64,000 nt of DNA from Pseudoalteromonas luteoviolacea (GCF_001750165.1 NZ_CP015411.1:3572501-3636500), one strand, 5' to 3'. Positions 45,107 to 53,910 are shown, counted from the stretch's first letter. The notes: generated by a model not told the origin, from the sequence alone. Program-made: numbers and translations.

Positions 45107-46978
45107 TTACCCACCGCCACACATCAGACTGAGGCCTTTGCAGCTGTACGTAGAGCTTTCAGTTTCTAACCCTGAAAAATCTAAAATGCTAAATCCTGGA
45201 TCCGTTTGTGTTGACTGACTTTGGTTATTTGACTCACATTGCCCTAGTTCCTGCCACATTTTGGGAGCTTGCGCAGGGCTTGCGCCTTTATTCCAATAAT
45301 ACGCGCTGTAGATTTTACCTTCATAAGTCACCTGCTCGCCCCCCTCATAGGGCTTATTGCGATACCAACTTTGAGGACAGCTCGGTGTGCTGCCTGACTG
45401 CAAATAAACCAGTGCTTGCGCAAAGTTTGGCAAACCATTGCCGTATACACTGTCCTTTCCTGAATCACCTAAATCATGACTAGTCGATTTAAGCGCATCA
45501 ATAATTTGCGTTCGGCTCCAGTTTGGGTTTTGTGACCATAGCCTCGCAATACCACCTGAAATAATTGCCGTCGCTTGAGAGGTGCCAGCGCCGACAACAT
45601 AGTCATTGTGGTAGCTATTCACCGCAATAGACATATTGGAAGTGTCCACAATATTCGGCCATTGATGCACCAATAAAGTTGGAAATTCAGTGTAATAGTC
45701 TATGCCTTTCAATCTGCTCCCTGGATACTGGGCATAGTTAACAAGCAGAACTTTACCGCCTGCAGCAATACAGCTTGATTGGGCGTTACTCAAACCTTGG
45801 CGAGTCTGATAGGATAACGTGCGCTCAGTTATCTGCTGATGTACATCACTGGCAGACAGAGTATATAGGCACTGTTCTGGCAACACCGTATGCATAGATT
45901 CACTGCTAATGCCAACATCAATTTGGGTATATGTTACGGAATCTGACACAGACCCGCTGTGCTGTATCACTACTTCCTGCACTGCGTAATGGCTGCGATT
46001 CGCAGTCGATATAATTTTGCTACCAGGGGCCACAAAATCAATATGCTGATTAGTGGGAGAAAAAGAGGCAATAGTACCATCCGTTTCCAGCGCGCCTATC
46101 GATAACACATTATGATATGAGGCTGGATAATGCAGCGCATCATCATACATACCTTGCTGCTTTTTTTCTGTCGAACCATGATTTCCCGCAGCTGCGACAA
46201 ATATCAAGCCTCTATCGTAAGCTAGTCTATCAATCACTGTCATTGTCATTGGTGAATACTGCTCACCACTGAGAGACATATTGATGACCTTCGCACCTGA
46301 ATTTGCACATACTTCAATGGCTTCAATCAAGTTTCCGCCCCAAATAGCTGAATTTTTTCCGTTTGCAGTTTTTATTAATTTATGAACTTGTAGGCTTGCA
46401 GCACCGTCACTCAATGCGCCTTTGACACCAATCCCATTGCTTTGTGCGGCAATAATTCCAGCCATGTGCGTGCCATGACTCAGTGCATCCTGATCCCAGA
46501 ACCCTGCATAAACACTGTGATAACCGTGAATATTTAAAGGCAGATCTGGGTGATTACTATCAACACCAGAGTCTATGACACATACTGAAATATCATTTGT
46601 TGCAGAAGGTAATTTACTAATCGAGGTTGCACGTAACCAATAGGGCTCCAGTTCATTATTGGCTAAGTCATCTAAACTGCTTGTCGTTGCATTAAAGTAA
46701 TTAAGAGAATTGCTACTCAGGGTTAAACCATAATCGGCTTCAAGGATGACCCCATCAATCTGATTCAACTCATCTATTTGCTGCGCTGATAGTGCGCCTT
46801 GCGCGATAACTTTGCCGCCACTTTGCCCAATTACTTTTAAAGAGCTAAGTAAATCTTGAGATAGCTGCCCATTTTTAAACTGCACTAAATACGTACTGTC
46901 AGAATGTTGCGCTTGCGCCATGAAACTCAAACTACCTAACATACTCGCAAAAACTGCACTTTTTTTAAAAAAACCCAT
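45107..46978 (-). CDS. secreted subtilisin-like serine protease (S8) with chitin-binding-like tail
   Basis: A 623-residue exported protease; ATG 46978 has AGGAG upstream and gives a signal peptide cut near AQA-QHS. A prodomain-like region comes first (residues 27-110). The catalytic triad is D136 (VIDSGVD), H168 (SHGTHMAG) and S467 (GTSQAT), with oxyanion N266 (AAAGNHG). Between N and S lies a ~130-residue insert (LLVNYAQYPGSR), probably a PA-like or lid segment. Near residues 530-575 SWYRNKPYEGGEQVTYEGKIYSAYYWNKG is a CBM5/12-like chitin-binding motif. Extracellular protein degradation on chitinous particles is plausible. It is transcribed away from the STAND cassette. Confidence 0.92.
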   Translation of the reverse strand: MGFFKKSAVFASMLGSLSFMAQAQHSDSTYLVQFKNGQLSQDLLSSLKVIGQSGGKVIAQGALSAQQIDELNQIDGVILEADYGLTLSSNSLNYFNATTSSLDDLANNELEPYWLRATSISKLPSATNDISVCVIDSGVDSNHPDLPLNIHGYHSVYAGFWDQDALSHGTHMAGIIAAQSNGIGVKGALSDGAASLQVHKLIKTANGKNSAIWGGNLIEAIEVCANSGAKVINMSLSGEQYSPMTMTVIDRLAYDRGLIFVAAAGNHGSTEKKQQGMYDDALHYPASYHNVLSIGALETDGTIASFSPTNQHIDFVAPGSKIISTANRSHYAVQEVVIQHSGSVSDSVTYTQIDVGISSESMHTVLPEQCLYTLSASDVHQQITERTLSYQTRQGLSNAQSSCIAAGGKVLLVNYAQYPGSRLKGIDYYTEFPTLLVHQWPNIVDTSNMSIAVNSYHNDYVVGAGTSQATAIISGGIARLWSQNPNWSRTQIIDALKSTSHDLGDSGKDSVYGNGLPNFAQALVYLQSGSTPSCPQSWYRNKPYEGGEQVTYEGKIYSAYYWNKGASPAQAPKMWQELGQCESNNQSQSTQTDPGFSILDFSGLETESSTYSCKGLSLMCGGG

Positions 46979-47697
46979 ACTAACTCCTAGCAAAGCGATA
47001 TTTAATTTTTTATATTTATTATCCTTAAACCATTGTTTTAAATGAATTTAACTGTTAAATTCCCGCAATGCGAATACACCCTTCGATGCAACACAACCTC
47101 TTATGCTTTTCCATCTCTACTGCTTTATAGTCAAGTTCAACAACCCACTTCAAATAAAGTGAAGATCTACTCTCTATACTTATGAGATAATTGTTAAATT
47201 CGAGATATACCTATTCTAGATTTTTCACAAAAATGGATAAGTTACGCCTTAATTTCAACCAACTACACTTTTATTACGATACATTCCTTATACAATTCGA
47301 GACCTAAATCATGAATAGAAAACCGGTTTCTAACCATTTAAAACGCCAATTTGATTAAAAAATAACAAAACAGGCAGCAAAAAACAAAAAAAAGTGGATT
47401 TATTAAATAATTCATAGTAGGCATTTTAGAACCATAGATAAGATATTAACTTTTTCGAAAATGTCGAGAAAAGCAAACCAAAAAATTTCGTAAATATGAA
47501 TAATATTCATTAGACTCGTACCTCTATAAGGTGTAGAGGTTTTTTAATCGCATTTGTTATTTTTTACTTCGATTTAACGTTTTAATAAGGAAATGAACGT
47601 GACTTTTGTGTACTTACCTAGAGCAATGAGTTAAAAATAACAACTAAAAATATTGATGATCGTGCGACCAACGATTTACTAAAAAGAGCTAAAAATA
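46979..47697. other. 719-base AT-rich intergenic region upstream of the STAND gene
   Basis: No convincing protein gene is present. It must hold promoters for the divergent protease and STAND genes. A tiny ORF (ATG at 47311, MNRKPVSNHLKRQFD, 15 codons) and another (ATG at 47592, 13 codons) occur, but neither has independent support. The main structured element is a terminator at 47521-47545. Long A/T runs make promoter prediction unreliable. Confidence 0.5.
47521..47545 (+). terminator. intrinsic terminator without an upstream protein gene
   Basis: A 6-bp stem CCTCTA/TAGAGG with a seven-base loop is followed by six Ts. It lies 153 bases before the STAND start and about 540 bases after the divergent protease start, with no gene upstream on the plus strand, so it would end a short leader or small RNA transcript. 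Confidence 0.6.
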
Positions 47698-50600
47698 ATG
47701 CACATTCTGCTATCTGATAAGCGCTATACATACAGCCCGAAGTTCAGATTTATAAAACCGAAAGATCGCCAAAAAGTAAAAGTTAAATTTGCCAATGACT
47801 TGATACTTGCCCTAGGTTATAAGTTTAAAGAGCAAAGTAACTATTTTGCTATGGCAGCTGAAGCTGCATTTATGTCTCTAAATCCATTAGATAGGCAGAA
47901 TAACCAATTTTTTATTGAGTTGAACCTAGAGACCAGCAATCAAGAGACAGTTAACTTACAAGAGGACAGTACCAGCGTTGGACTGGGTTATGCGTTGAGC
48001 TGCGCTTTAGCATATCGCGCGCATATTCAAAAGCCCATTAAACACACATATACATGCTTCGCTACTGGCGAGGTATCACCGAGTGGAAACGTACATAGCA
48101 TTGGCCATATCAACAATAAGATCCAAGGGGCAATCTATGCGATGACTCACCGCCATACAGGCCCTTTTGTCATCTTCTATCCACTTGCCAATCATGATGA
48201 GATCGACGATGCACTCATCAAAGAGGTCGCATTATTAGGGGGCGAGTTATCACCAGTAGAACATATTACCGAGGCATTACAGCTATTACTTGGGGATGAC
48301 TATGATGGAGCGCAGCAGTCTGGTTCGCTGACCTTTAAAGGCTTGCGCAGCTTTGAGCCCCATGACGCTTACTACTTTTTTGGCCGTGACCAACTAACTT
48401 CTGATCTCTTAACACTATTTAATGAAAGCAAATCCCTGATCAAGGTCCACGGTGTTTCCGGCAGCGGCAAATCAAGTTTAATTAAAGCAGGCCTACTACC
48501 TGCACTTATTCAGCAGGAAAACAATGTTCACTGGCAGATAGGACTGCCTAAAGACTTTGCGGACAGTAATGCATTACTCAAACATTTTATTTGCTCGAAT
48601 AAAGCAGGGTTTGAGTCAGTACTAAAAACAATGTCAGTTGGTATAGAGCAGTTCATAGAAGAGCTCATCAAATTAAATACCACCTTTTTAGATGAGCTCG
48701 CACTTCATCTCACAGCCCATAAAAAAAACTATATTTGGTACATTGACCAATTTGAAGAAATTTTTGAAATTGAACCCAATAATCAGCTATTACAAAGTTT
48801 AGCACTGTTATCTGAACACACCTCTATAAATGTCATAGTTAGCATAAGAAGTGAGTACTTACACCATACTGATATGGTGGGCAGAGACTTTTATGTACCT
48901 CATAGTTTAACGGCTGAAGATTGGCTCAAAATAATCAATTACCAAGCAATTGCCTTAGGTATTAAACTAGAAGATGGTTTAGCACAAACAATACAAACAG
49001 AAGCGTTAAAGCTTTCCCATGCATTACCTGCGGTGGAATATTTATTAGCCCAAATGCATGCCTTGGCTATCGACAGTAATCAACCAAAAGTACTGACATT
49101 TTCACAATATAACCAGCTCAACAAGTTGACTGGAGTTGTGTATCGACAAGCAGAGTATATCTTAGGACAATTTGAGCCATTAACAGAGCAGTTTTTTGAA
49201 TTGTTTATAGGCGTGAATATCAATGGTACTTGCTATTCAAAACATGTCGATTTCTTGGTGTTAGAACAGGAAAACCCGCATCTACTTGAATTGGTAAATG
49301 CACTGATTGAAAAACAGCTTGTGATCAGGCATCAAGTACACAAGCACCCTCCCTATGTAAAATTAACACACGACTGCCTTATCACCATTGCAGAAGAGCG
49401 CTCTCTTGATCAACAGATCTGGCCACGGTTTTATATTTGGTTAAGTGCAAGAAAAGAGTATCTGCAATGGTTTCATGGCGTAGAAGCCAAATATAAACAG
49501 TGGAAAATTTTCACATCCCAGCCCGAAGAGCAAGATAACTTCATGCTGGGCAAACATGAATTACAAGATGGTACTAAGTATCTTAGCCAACCTGGCACTA
49601 TTAGCCTACAATCAATCAAAAACTATATTCTTGCATCTCAAGCTTTTTACCAATCAACACTCGAGCAGCAAAATAAAGCACAAAAAAAGCGTCTATTTAC
49701 CACTAGCATATTGTTTGTGTGTGCAATGAGTGCAGCATCATTTGCTTACTACCAAAAGCAATTAGTGCAGTCCGAACAAGCCAAAACAGCACAAGCGCTC
49801 TCTCATTTAAAAGACAACGTGTTACTGAACATAGACTCCATTGAGCCGATACTTGCCCAGTACTTACCAACATTTCAACGTAAGTATTTAAATGGCCATA
49901 TCTCAAAACTCGTATCGAGTGTCGACGACATTGCATTGGACGACATTGATAAACTCAGATTATTACTCATCAAGGTAAGAATATTACGACAAGATGACTC
50001 TACACATATCGATGAATTGCAAGAGGTACTCGCGACTTTAGAGCGCCGAATACAAGATATTGACCACAACAACCCGAAAGAAGTACAGATTGCTATTTCC
50101 TTTAACTATGAATTTGGCGTGTTATTGATAAAGCAAGGGAGAAGTGAGGAAGCTCAACAGTATTTGGAACTCGCATTAAAGCAAATAGATGATATACCCG
50201 TCGATGCTACTTCAACACTCTTTAAAGCAAAAGTTGTCTCACAAATTGCATTTATGGCCTTGTGGGCTGGAGATGTCCAACTCGCTGCCGAAAAATACAA
50301 TGAAACATTACAATTATTGGACTCTCAAGTACCAACAGAAAAACTCGACCAAGAGTTTAATATCTTAAGAATTAATACATTCCGAAACCTTGCGAAAACG
50401 GTCTCTTCAGAGCAACAAGCTAGTGATTTACTATTAAGAGCTAAGACGGCACTTGAAAACCAATTAAAAACTGATCCAAACCATCTTGTCTTTCAGTATA
50501 ATTTATTAAGAATTTACATAAACTTAGCTGAAAACAGCAGTAATAATGTAGAAGCAGATAAGTACTATAACCACGCCAATGAACTGGTCAAGCTCTATGC

Positions 50601-51255
50601 CATTAAAGACCCTGACAACGTCCATGTTCAAGTCGCACAACTACTTTTAGCGAGCAGGTTAGGTAGTAGCAAACTGAAGCAAGGCTATCTAGTCGAGGCT
50701 CAAACACACTTCCTTGAAGGCTTAGACATTACTAGAAAGCTACGCGTATTAAATGACAATAACATAGACTGGCAAGGGCACAGCATTGAGCTGTATATGA
50801 CTTATGCCGACTACTTCACAAAAACGAATCAAACCGAACAAAGTGCACAATATTACGAAAAAGCACTTAAAGCGGCCAAAAGGCTATACAACCAAGATAT
50901 CAATAATGTGGACTTTATCAGCCTTTTACAGGGAGCACATTCGAAAGTCGCTATCCATTTGTACAACCAAGGGGATAAAAAGACTGCACAAGCTCATCTA
51001 AAGGAAGCTGAAGCTTATGCCAAGCACCTAACGCGAGTGCACCCTGACAATCAGGGCTACCAAGTTAGCTATAGAAAGAAGTTATTTAACCTTGGATATA
51101 TTGCTTCAGAAATCGGTGAGACAGAGGATGCCTGTAATTACTTTGGAGCGGGTAAAGCCCTCACAGACACATTCTTGCAATCACACACAAGTATTCAGTG
51201 GCAAAAAGCACAAAATAAATTTGAACATTATATAGAATTATTGAAGTGTAACTAA
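47698..51255 (+). CDS. Lon-like protease domain fused to STAND NTPase and TPR-like repeats, 1185 aa
   Basis: Four parts are visible. Residues ~30-200 match the Lon (S16) proteolytic domain: EDSTSVGLGYALSCAL aligns with the DGPSAG block, placing the catalytic Ser at S93, and FATGEVSPSGNVHSIGHINNK places the catalytic Lys at K141 (T-G-E-V kept). Residues ~213-560 are a STAND-type NTPase (nSTAND1-like): GLRSFEPHDAYYFFGRDQ, Walker A GVSGSGKSSL (252-261), Walker B IWYIDQFEE. A single membrane helix lies at ~666-685 (FTTSILFVCAMSAASFAYY) after a KKR cluster, so the N-terminal half is cytoplasmic. The remaining ~490 residues are helical, TPR-like. AAGAG precedes the ATG. Such fusions suggest NTP-gated proteolysis triggered by a ligand. 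Confidence 0.88.
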   Translation: MHILLSDKRYTYSPKFRFIKPKDRQKVKVKFANDLILALGYKFKEQSNYFAMAAEAAFMSLNPLDRQNNQFFIELNLETSNQETVNLQEDSTSVGLGYALSCALAYRAHIQKPIKHTYTCFATGEVSPSGNVHSIGHINNKIQGAIYAMTHRHTGPFVIFYPLANHDEIDDALIKEVALLGGELSPVEHITEALQLLLGDDYDGAQQSGSLTFKGLRSFEPHDAYYFFGRDQLTSDLLTLFNESKSLIKVHGVSGSGKSSLIKAGLLPALIQQENNVHWQIGLPKDFADSNALLKHFICSNKAGFESVLKTMSVGIEQFIEELIKLNTTFLDELALHLTAHKKNYIWYIDQFEEIFEIEPNNQLLQSLALLSEHTSINVIVSIRSEYLHHTDMVGRDFYVPHSLTAEDWLKIINYQAIALGIKLEDGLAQTIQTEALKLSHALPAVEYLLAQMHALAIDSNQPKVLTFSQYNQLNKLTGVVYRQAEYILGQFEPLTEQFFELFIGVNINGTCYSKHVDFLVLEQENPHLLELVNALIEKQLVIRHQVHKHPPYVKLTHDCLITIAEERSLDQQIWPRFYIWLSARKEYLQWFHGVEAKYKQWKIFTSQPEEQDNFMLGKHELQDGTKYLSQPGTISLQSIKNYILASQAFYQSTLEQQNKAQKKRLFTTSILFVCAMSAASFAYYQKQLVQSEQAKTAQALSHLKDNVLLNIDSIEPILAQYLPTFQRKYLNGHISKLVSSVDDIALDDIDKLRLLLIKVRILRQDDSTHIDELQEVLATLERRIQDIDHNNPKEVQIAISFNYEFGVLLIKQGRSEEAQQYLELALKQIDDIPVDATSTLFKAKVVSQIAFMALWAGDVQLAAEKYNETLQLLDSQVPTEKLDQEFNILRINTFRNLAKTVSSEQQASDLLLRAKTALENQLKTDPNHLVFQYNLLRIYINLAENSSNNVEADKYYNHANELVKLYAIKDPDNVHVQVAQLLLASRLGSSKLKQGYLVEAQTHFLEGLDITRKLRVLNDNNIDWQGHSIELYMTYADYFTKTNQTEQSAQYYEKALKAAKRLYNQDINNVDFISLLQGAHSKVAIHLYNQGDKKTAQAHLKEAEAYAKHLTRVHPDNQGYQVSYRKKLFNLGYIASEIGETEDACNYFGAGKALTDTFLQSHTSIQWQKAQNKFEHYIELLKCN

Positions 51256-51415
51256 AATGGCAACAATCCTTGATAACATCTGTTAGGAAATAAAATATAA
51301 TATGCTGAAACTTATCGAAAAGTTGTTATATCGCAATCAGCAATCAGACTATTCCTAATAAAGTAATAGAAATGAGTGGTAGAAGGGATACAACAACAAT
51401 TTAAAGGGGGTATGG

Positions 51416-52174
51416 ATGTGGTTTGATAACAAACAAGCCGTACAAGAAGCGTATAAATTTATTAAATTTTTACTTCGAAAAAAGTCGATTACTGATCACA
51501 GAATTGACACAGAAGCACTGGTTCAAGAGACATTGTTAAAAGTGATAAAAGCGACAAAGCAAGAGATTAACGATAACTCAGAAAAAGATACTCAAAAGTT
51601 GAATACACAGAGTGATTTTAATCATGTTTTAAAGGCTTACACATATAAAGCATTTGAAAGCGTCTATTTAGATATGGGTAGCAACGTTACGTACAGAAGA
51701 AAATCAGCTTCTGAGCAGGCCAAAGCACCCGATGAGGGGCGCTCAGTGCAAATCGTTCACTTGTATGAGAGCAATAGCACTTCAGAGGGCTCAAGTAGCA
51801 ATATGTATGAACTGATGCCCAGTGATCAACCATCGCCCGATCAGGTAACAAAAATGGATAAAAATGCACGTTTATTCATCAACCTGTTACTAGAAACAAT
51901 TGCGCAAGAAGAAGATAAACAAAAGCAGGCACTATTTTATGACTTTTTTTCACTGTCTTTTCGCCAAAATACTCTTACTCAAAAGCAGCTGGGTGAGCGG
52001 CATGGATTCAAAGGAAACGCCGCAATCACCTATATTTCCAGATTTGTTAATAAACTATCAAAACGCGTTGAAGAATCCGGATTGAACCTCGAGTTAGGAA
52101 ATAATCCACAAACAGACTTCGACATATACTTTCTCACTCACAGCAATAAATTTAATGAGACGATATCAGTATGA
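51416..52174 (+). CDS. sigma-70-like (ECF-type) factor, 252 aa
   Basis: A probable RNA polymerase sigma factor. Residues ~20-85 resemble region 2 (IDTEALVQETLLKVIKATKQ … FNHVLKAYTYKAFESVYLDMG). Residues ~160-225 resemble region 4 (NTLTQKQLGERHGFKGNAAITYISRFVNKLSKRV), an HTH with a gap. They are joined by an ~80-residue Ser/Asp-rich linker, longer than in classical ECF factors. AAAGGGGG precedes the ATG. It lies 160 bases after the STAND gene and overlaps the next gene (ATGA). A transposase or phage regulator seems less likely. Whether it recognises promoters is untested. Confidence 0.65.
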   Translation: MWFDNKQAVQEAYKFIKFLLRKKSITDHRIDTEALVQETLLKVIKATKQEINDNSEKDTQKLNTQSDFNHVLKAYTYKAFESVYLDMGSNVTYRRKSASEQAKAPDEGRSVQIVHLYESNSTSEGSSSNMYELMPSDQPSPDQVTKMDKNARLFINLLLETIAQEEDKQKQALFYDFFSLSFRQNTLTQKQLGERHGFKGNAAITYISRFVNKLSKRVEESGLNLELGNNPQTDFDIYFLTHSNKFNETISV

Positions 52175-52737
52175 ATAAGGTTAAGATCACAGACAAGGTA
52201 TTAGAGTCGCTTGAAGATCACCTCATTGCCAAATCAATTACGGAGTTTGAGCACGAGGAAGATCACGCACTTACTCCTAAAGAAATCGCAATTGTAGAGC
52301 GGATCTACAACCAACATAAATCTGCAGAGCAAATTTCTGAAATACTCGATTTTGAAATTCCACTTTTAGCAGCAAGCCCAGACCTAACGTCCTTAGACAA
52401 ACCCTGGTGGGACTTTGATACGATTATCAATGACACATTTCAGCTAGCCGTTTTCAGCTCTTACGGGCAAGATCTGAGTGAGGAAGTGGACTTTGAGTTG
52501 AATCCATTGAAAGGGAAAGAGCGTGAGTTCAATGATTACTTTGATACATTCAGAGGAACAAAACAAGGTATCAGAATTTACTGGGCAAAAAATAGAAGAC
52601 AAGTCGTGATGGAAGGTGAGCTTGTGCACTCGTATGAAGGCGATTGTGTAAGTGGTCATGGCAAAATTATATCTAGCGAATACTTTGGTGCGGGACACTT
52701 TAAATTAATGCTAGAGTTCTTTTCACTACCCAATTAA
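52171..52737 (+). CDS. unknown partner of the sigma-like factor, 188 aa
   Basis: Not recognised. No signal peptide or membrane helix. The N-terminal ~60 residues are helical with HTH-like spacing (LTPKEIAIVERIYNQHKSAEQISEILD); a middle WWDFDTIINDTFQLAVFSSYGQD segment follows; the C-terminal ~90 residues look beta-rich (GIRIYWAKNRRQVVMEGELVHSYEGD). Its start overlaps the sigma-like gene by four bases, a coupling common between sigma and anti-sigma genes, so an anti-sigma or effector role is a reasonable guess. A strong hairpin follows. Confidence 0.6.
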   Translation: MNKVKITDKVLESLEDHLIAKSITEFEHEEDHALTPKEIAIVERIYNQHKSAEQISEILDFEIPLLAASPDLTSLDKPWWDFDTIINDTFQLAVFSSYGQDLSEEVDFELNPLKGKEREFNDYFDTFRGTKQGIRIYWAKNRRQVVMEGELVHSYEGDCVSGHGKIISSEYFGAGHFKLMLEFFSLPN

Positions 52738-52804
52738 AAGGGATTGTTGGGAAACTGAATCGAACATACTGACTCAAATAATTCAAACTGGCTGTGAATT
52801 AACG

Positions 52805-52829
52805 AATCAACGGGTCTCACCCGTTGATT
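52805..52829 (+). terminator. hairpin terminator after the STAND/sigma cassette
   Basis: A perfect 11-bp stem AATCAACGGGT/ACCCGTTGATT with a three-base loop, then ATTC, lies 67 bases after the last stop. The stem is strong but the U tract is short. The remaining 170 bases up to the tRNA genes show nothing else. Confidence 0.7.
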
Positions 52830-53000
52830 ATTCACATACCTAGATCTTATGTGCTCACGATTTTTCAAGGCGAGTGTATGTCACTTAGTATTTCGCACAG
52901 TGATTAGCTGAATAACTTTCTTATATGAAGAAATTGAGTAAGCATACTTAAACATCTTTTAAAAGTATCTAACATTATGCGATTTTGGATAATTTCAAAG

Positions 53001-53087
53001 TGGTGCCCGGGGCCGGACTTGAACCGGCACGCTGTTACCAGCGAGGGATTTTAAATCCCTTGTGTCTACCAATTCCACCACCCGGGC
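53001..53087 (-). tRNA. tRNA-Leu (anticodon TAA)
   Basis: 87 nt with encoded CCA. Acceptor stem GCCCGGG/CCCGGGC; anticodon loop within GGGATTTAAAATCCC gives TAA; long variable arm (CTCGCTGGTAACAGCG) as expected for Leu. Last gene of the array in transcription order. Confidence 0.95.
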
Positions 53088-53124
53088 ATCGGATGTCTAC
53101 GTAAGTAGATTATGTGGAGATAAA

Positions 53125-53198
53125 TGGAGGCGGAACCCGGAGTCGAACCGAGGTAGACGGATTTGCAATCCGCTGCATGGCCACTCTGCCATTCCGCC
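53125..53198 (-). tRNA. tRNA-Cys (anticodon GCA)
   Basis: 74 nt with CCA; acceptor GGCGGAA/TTCCGCC and anticodon loop GATTGCAAATC giving GCA. Seventh in transcription order. Confidence 0.95.
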
Positions 53199-53214
53199 AT
53201 ACTCTAAAAAGAGT

Positions 53215-53290
53215 TGGAGCGAGTAACGAGGTTCGAACTCGTGACCTCGACCTTGGCAAGGTCGCGCTCTACCAGCTGAGCTATACTCGC
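53215..53290 (-). tRNA. tRNA-Gly (anticodon GCC)
   Basis: 76 nt with CCA; acceptor GCGAGTA/TACTCGC and anticodon loop CCTTGCCAAGG giving GCC. Sixth in transcription order. Confidence 0.95.
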
Positions 53291-53309
53291 ATATTCACTT
53301 ATAAATAAG

Positions 53310-53396
53310 TGGTGCCCGGGGCCGGACTTGAACCGGCACGCTGTTACCAGCGAGGGATTTTAAATCCCTTGTGTCTACCAATTCCACCACCCGGGC
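53310..53396 (-). tRNA. tRNA-Leu (anticodon TAA)
   Basis: 87 nt, same sequence as the Leu gene at 53001. Fifth in transcription order. Confidence 0.95.
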
Positions 53397-53431
53397 ATCG
53401 GGTTTTGCAAAAGCCAACCTTAAAATAAAGT

Positions 53432-53507
53432 TGGAGCGAGTAACGAGGTTCGAACTCGTGACCTCGACCTTGGCAAGGTCGCGCTCTACCAGCTGAGCTA
53501 TACTCGC
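53432..53507 (-). tRNA. tRNA-Gly (anticodon GCC)
   Basis: 76 nt, same sequence as the Gly gene at 53215. Fourth in transcription order; the unit it starts has no Cys gene. Confidence 0.95.
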
Positions 53508-53515
53508 ACAATAAA

Positions 53516-53602
53516 TGGTGCCCGGGGCCGGACTTGAACCGGCACGCTGTTACCAGCGAGGGATTTTAAATCCCTTGTGTCTACCAATTCCACCACCCGG
53601 GC
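53516..53602 (-). tRNA. tRNA-Leu (anticodon TAA)
   Basis: 87 nt, same sequence as the other Leu genes, only eight bases from the adjacent Gly gene. Third in transcription order. Confidence 0.95.
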
Positions 53603-53638
53603 ATCGGGCTGCTTTCGCATGTGGATTATATTGAGAAA

Positions 53639-53712
53639 TGGAGGCGGAACCCGGAGTCGAACCGAGGTAGACGGATTTGCAATCCGCTGCATGGCCACTC
53701 TGCCATTCCGCC
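53639..53712 (-). tRNA. tRNA-Cys (anticodon GCA)
   Basis: 74 nt, same sequence as the Cys gene at 53125. Second in transcription order. Confidence 0.95.
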
Positions 53713-53732
53713 GCTAATCCAGTATCAAAAAT

Positions 53733-53808
53733 TGGAGCGAGTAACGAGGTTCGAACTCGTGACCTCGACCTTGGCAAGGTCGCGCTCTACCAGCTGAGCT
53801 ATACTCGC
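53733..53808 (-). tRNA. tRNA-Gly (anticodon GCC)
   Basis: 76 nt, same sequence as the other Gly genes. First gene of the array; the promoter lies 75 bases upstream. Confidence 0.95.
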
Positions 53809-53882
53809 AACATAAACTTAAGCAACTTAATGTGCTTTAGCTACATTTCGTTTTGATGACTGTTGTCTCTCAACACGGACGC

Positions 53883-53910
53883 ATTCTACAGAACTTCTTG
53901 ATTGCGTCAA
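53883..53910 (-). promoter_or_regulatory. sigma-70 promoter of the tRNA array
   Basis: On the minus strand TTGACG (53905-53910), a 16-base spacer and TAGAAT (53883-53888) are followed by a GC-rich GCGTCCG discriminator, the pattern of stable-RNA promoters. It lies between pgsA and the first tRNA, so the array need not depend on pgsA transcription. Confidence 0.75.

Noticed and set aside
53001..53087. tRNA-Leu as attachment site of an integrated island containing the STAND cassette
   Set aside because: No integrase gene, no displaced tRNA fragment and no direct repeat of the tRNA end were seen near the cassette.
53114..53777. Short open frames across the tRNA array
   Set aside because: They run through tRNA genes on both strands and repeat because the tRNAs repeat.
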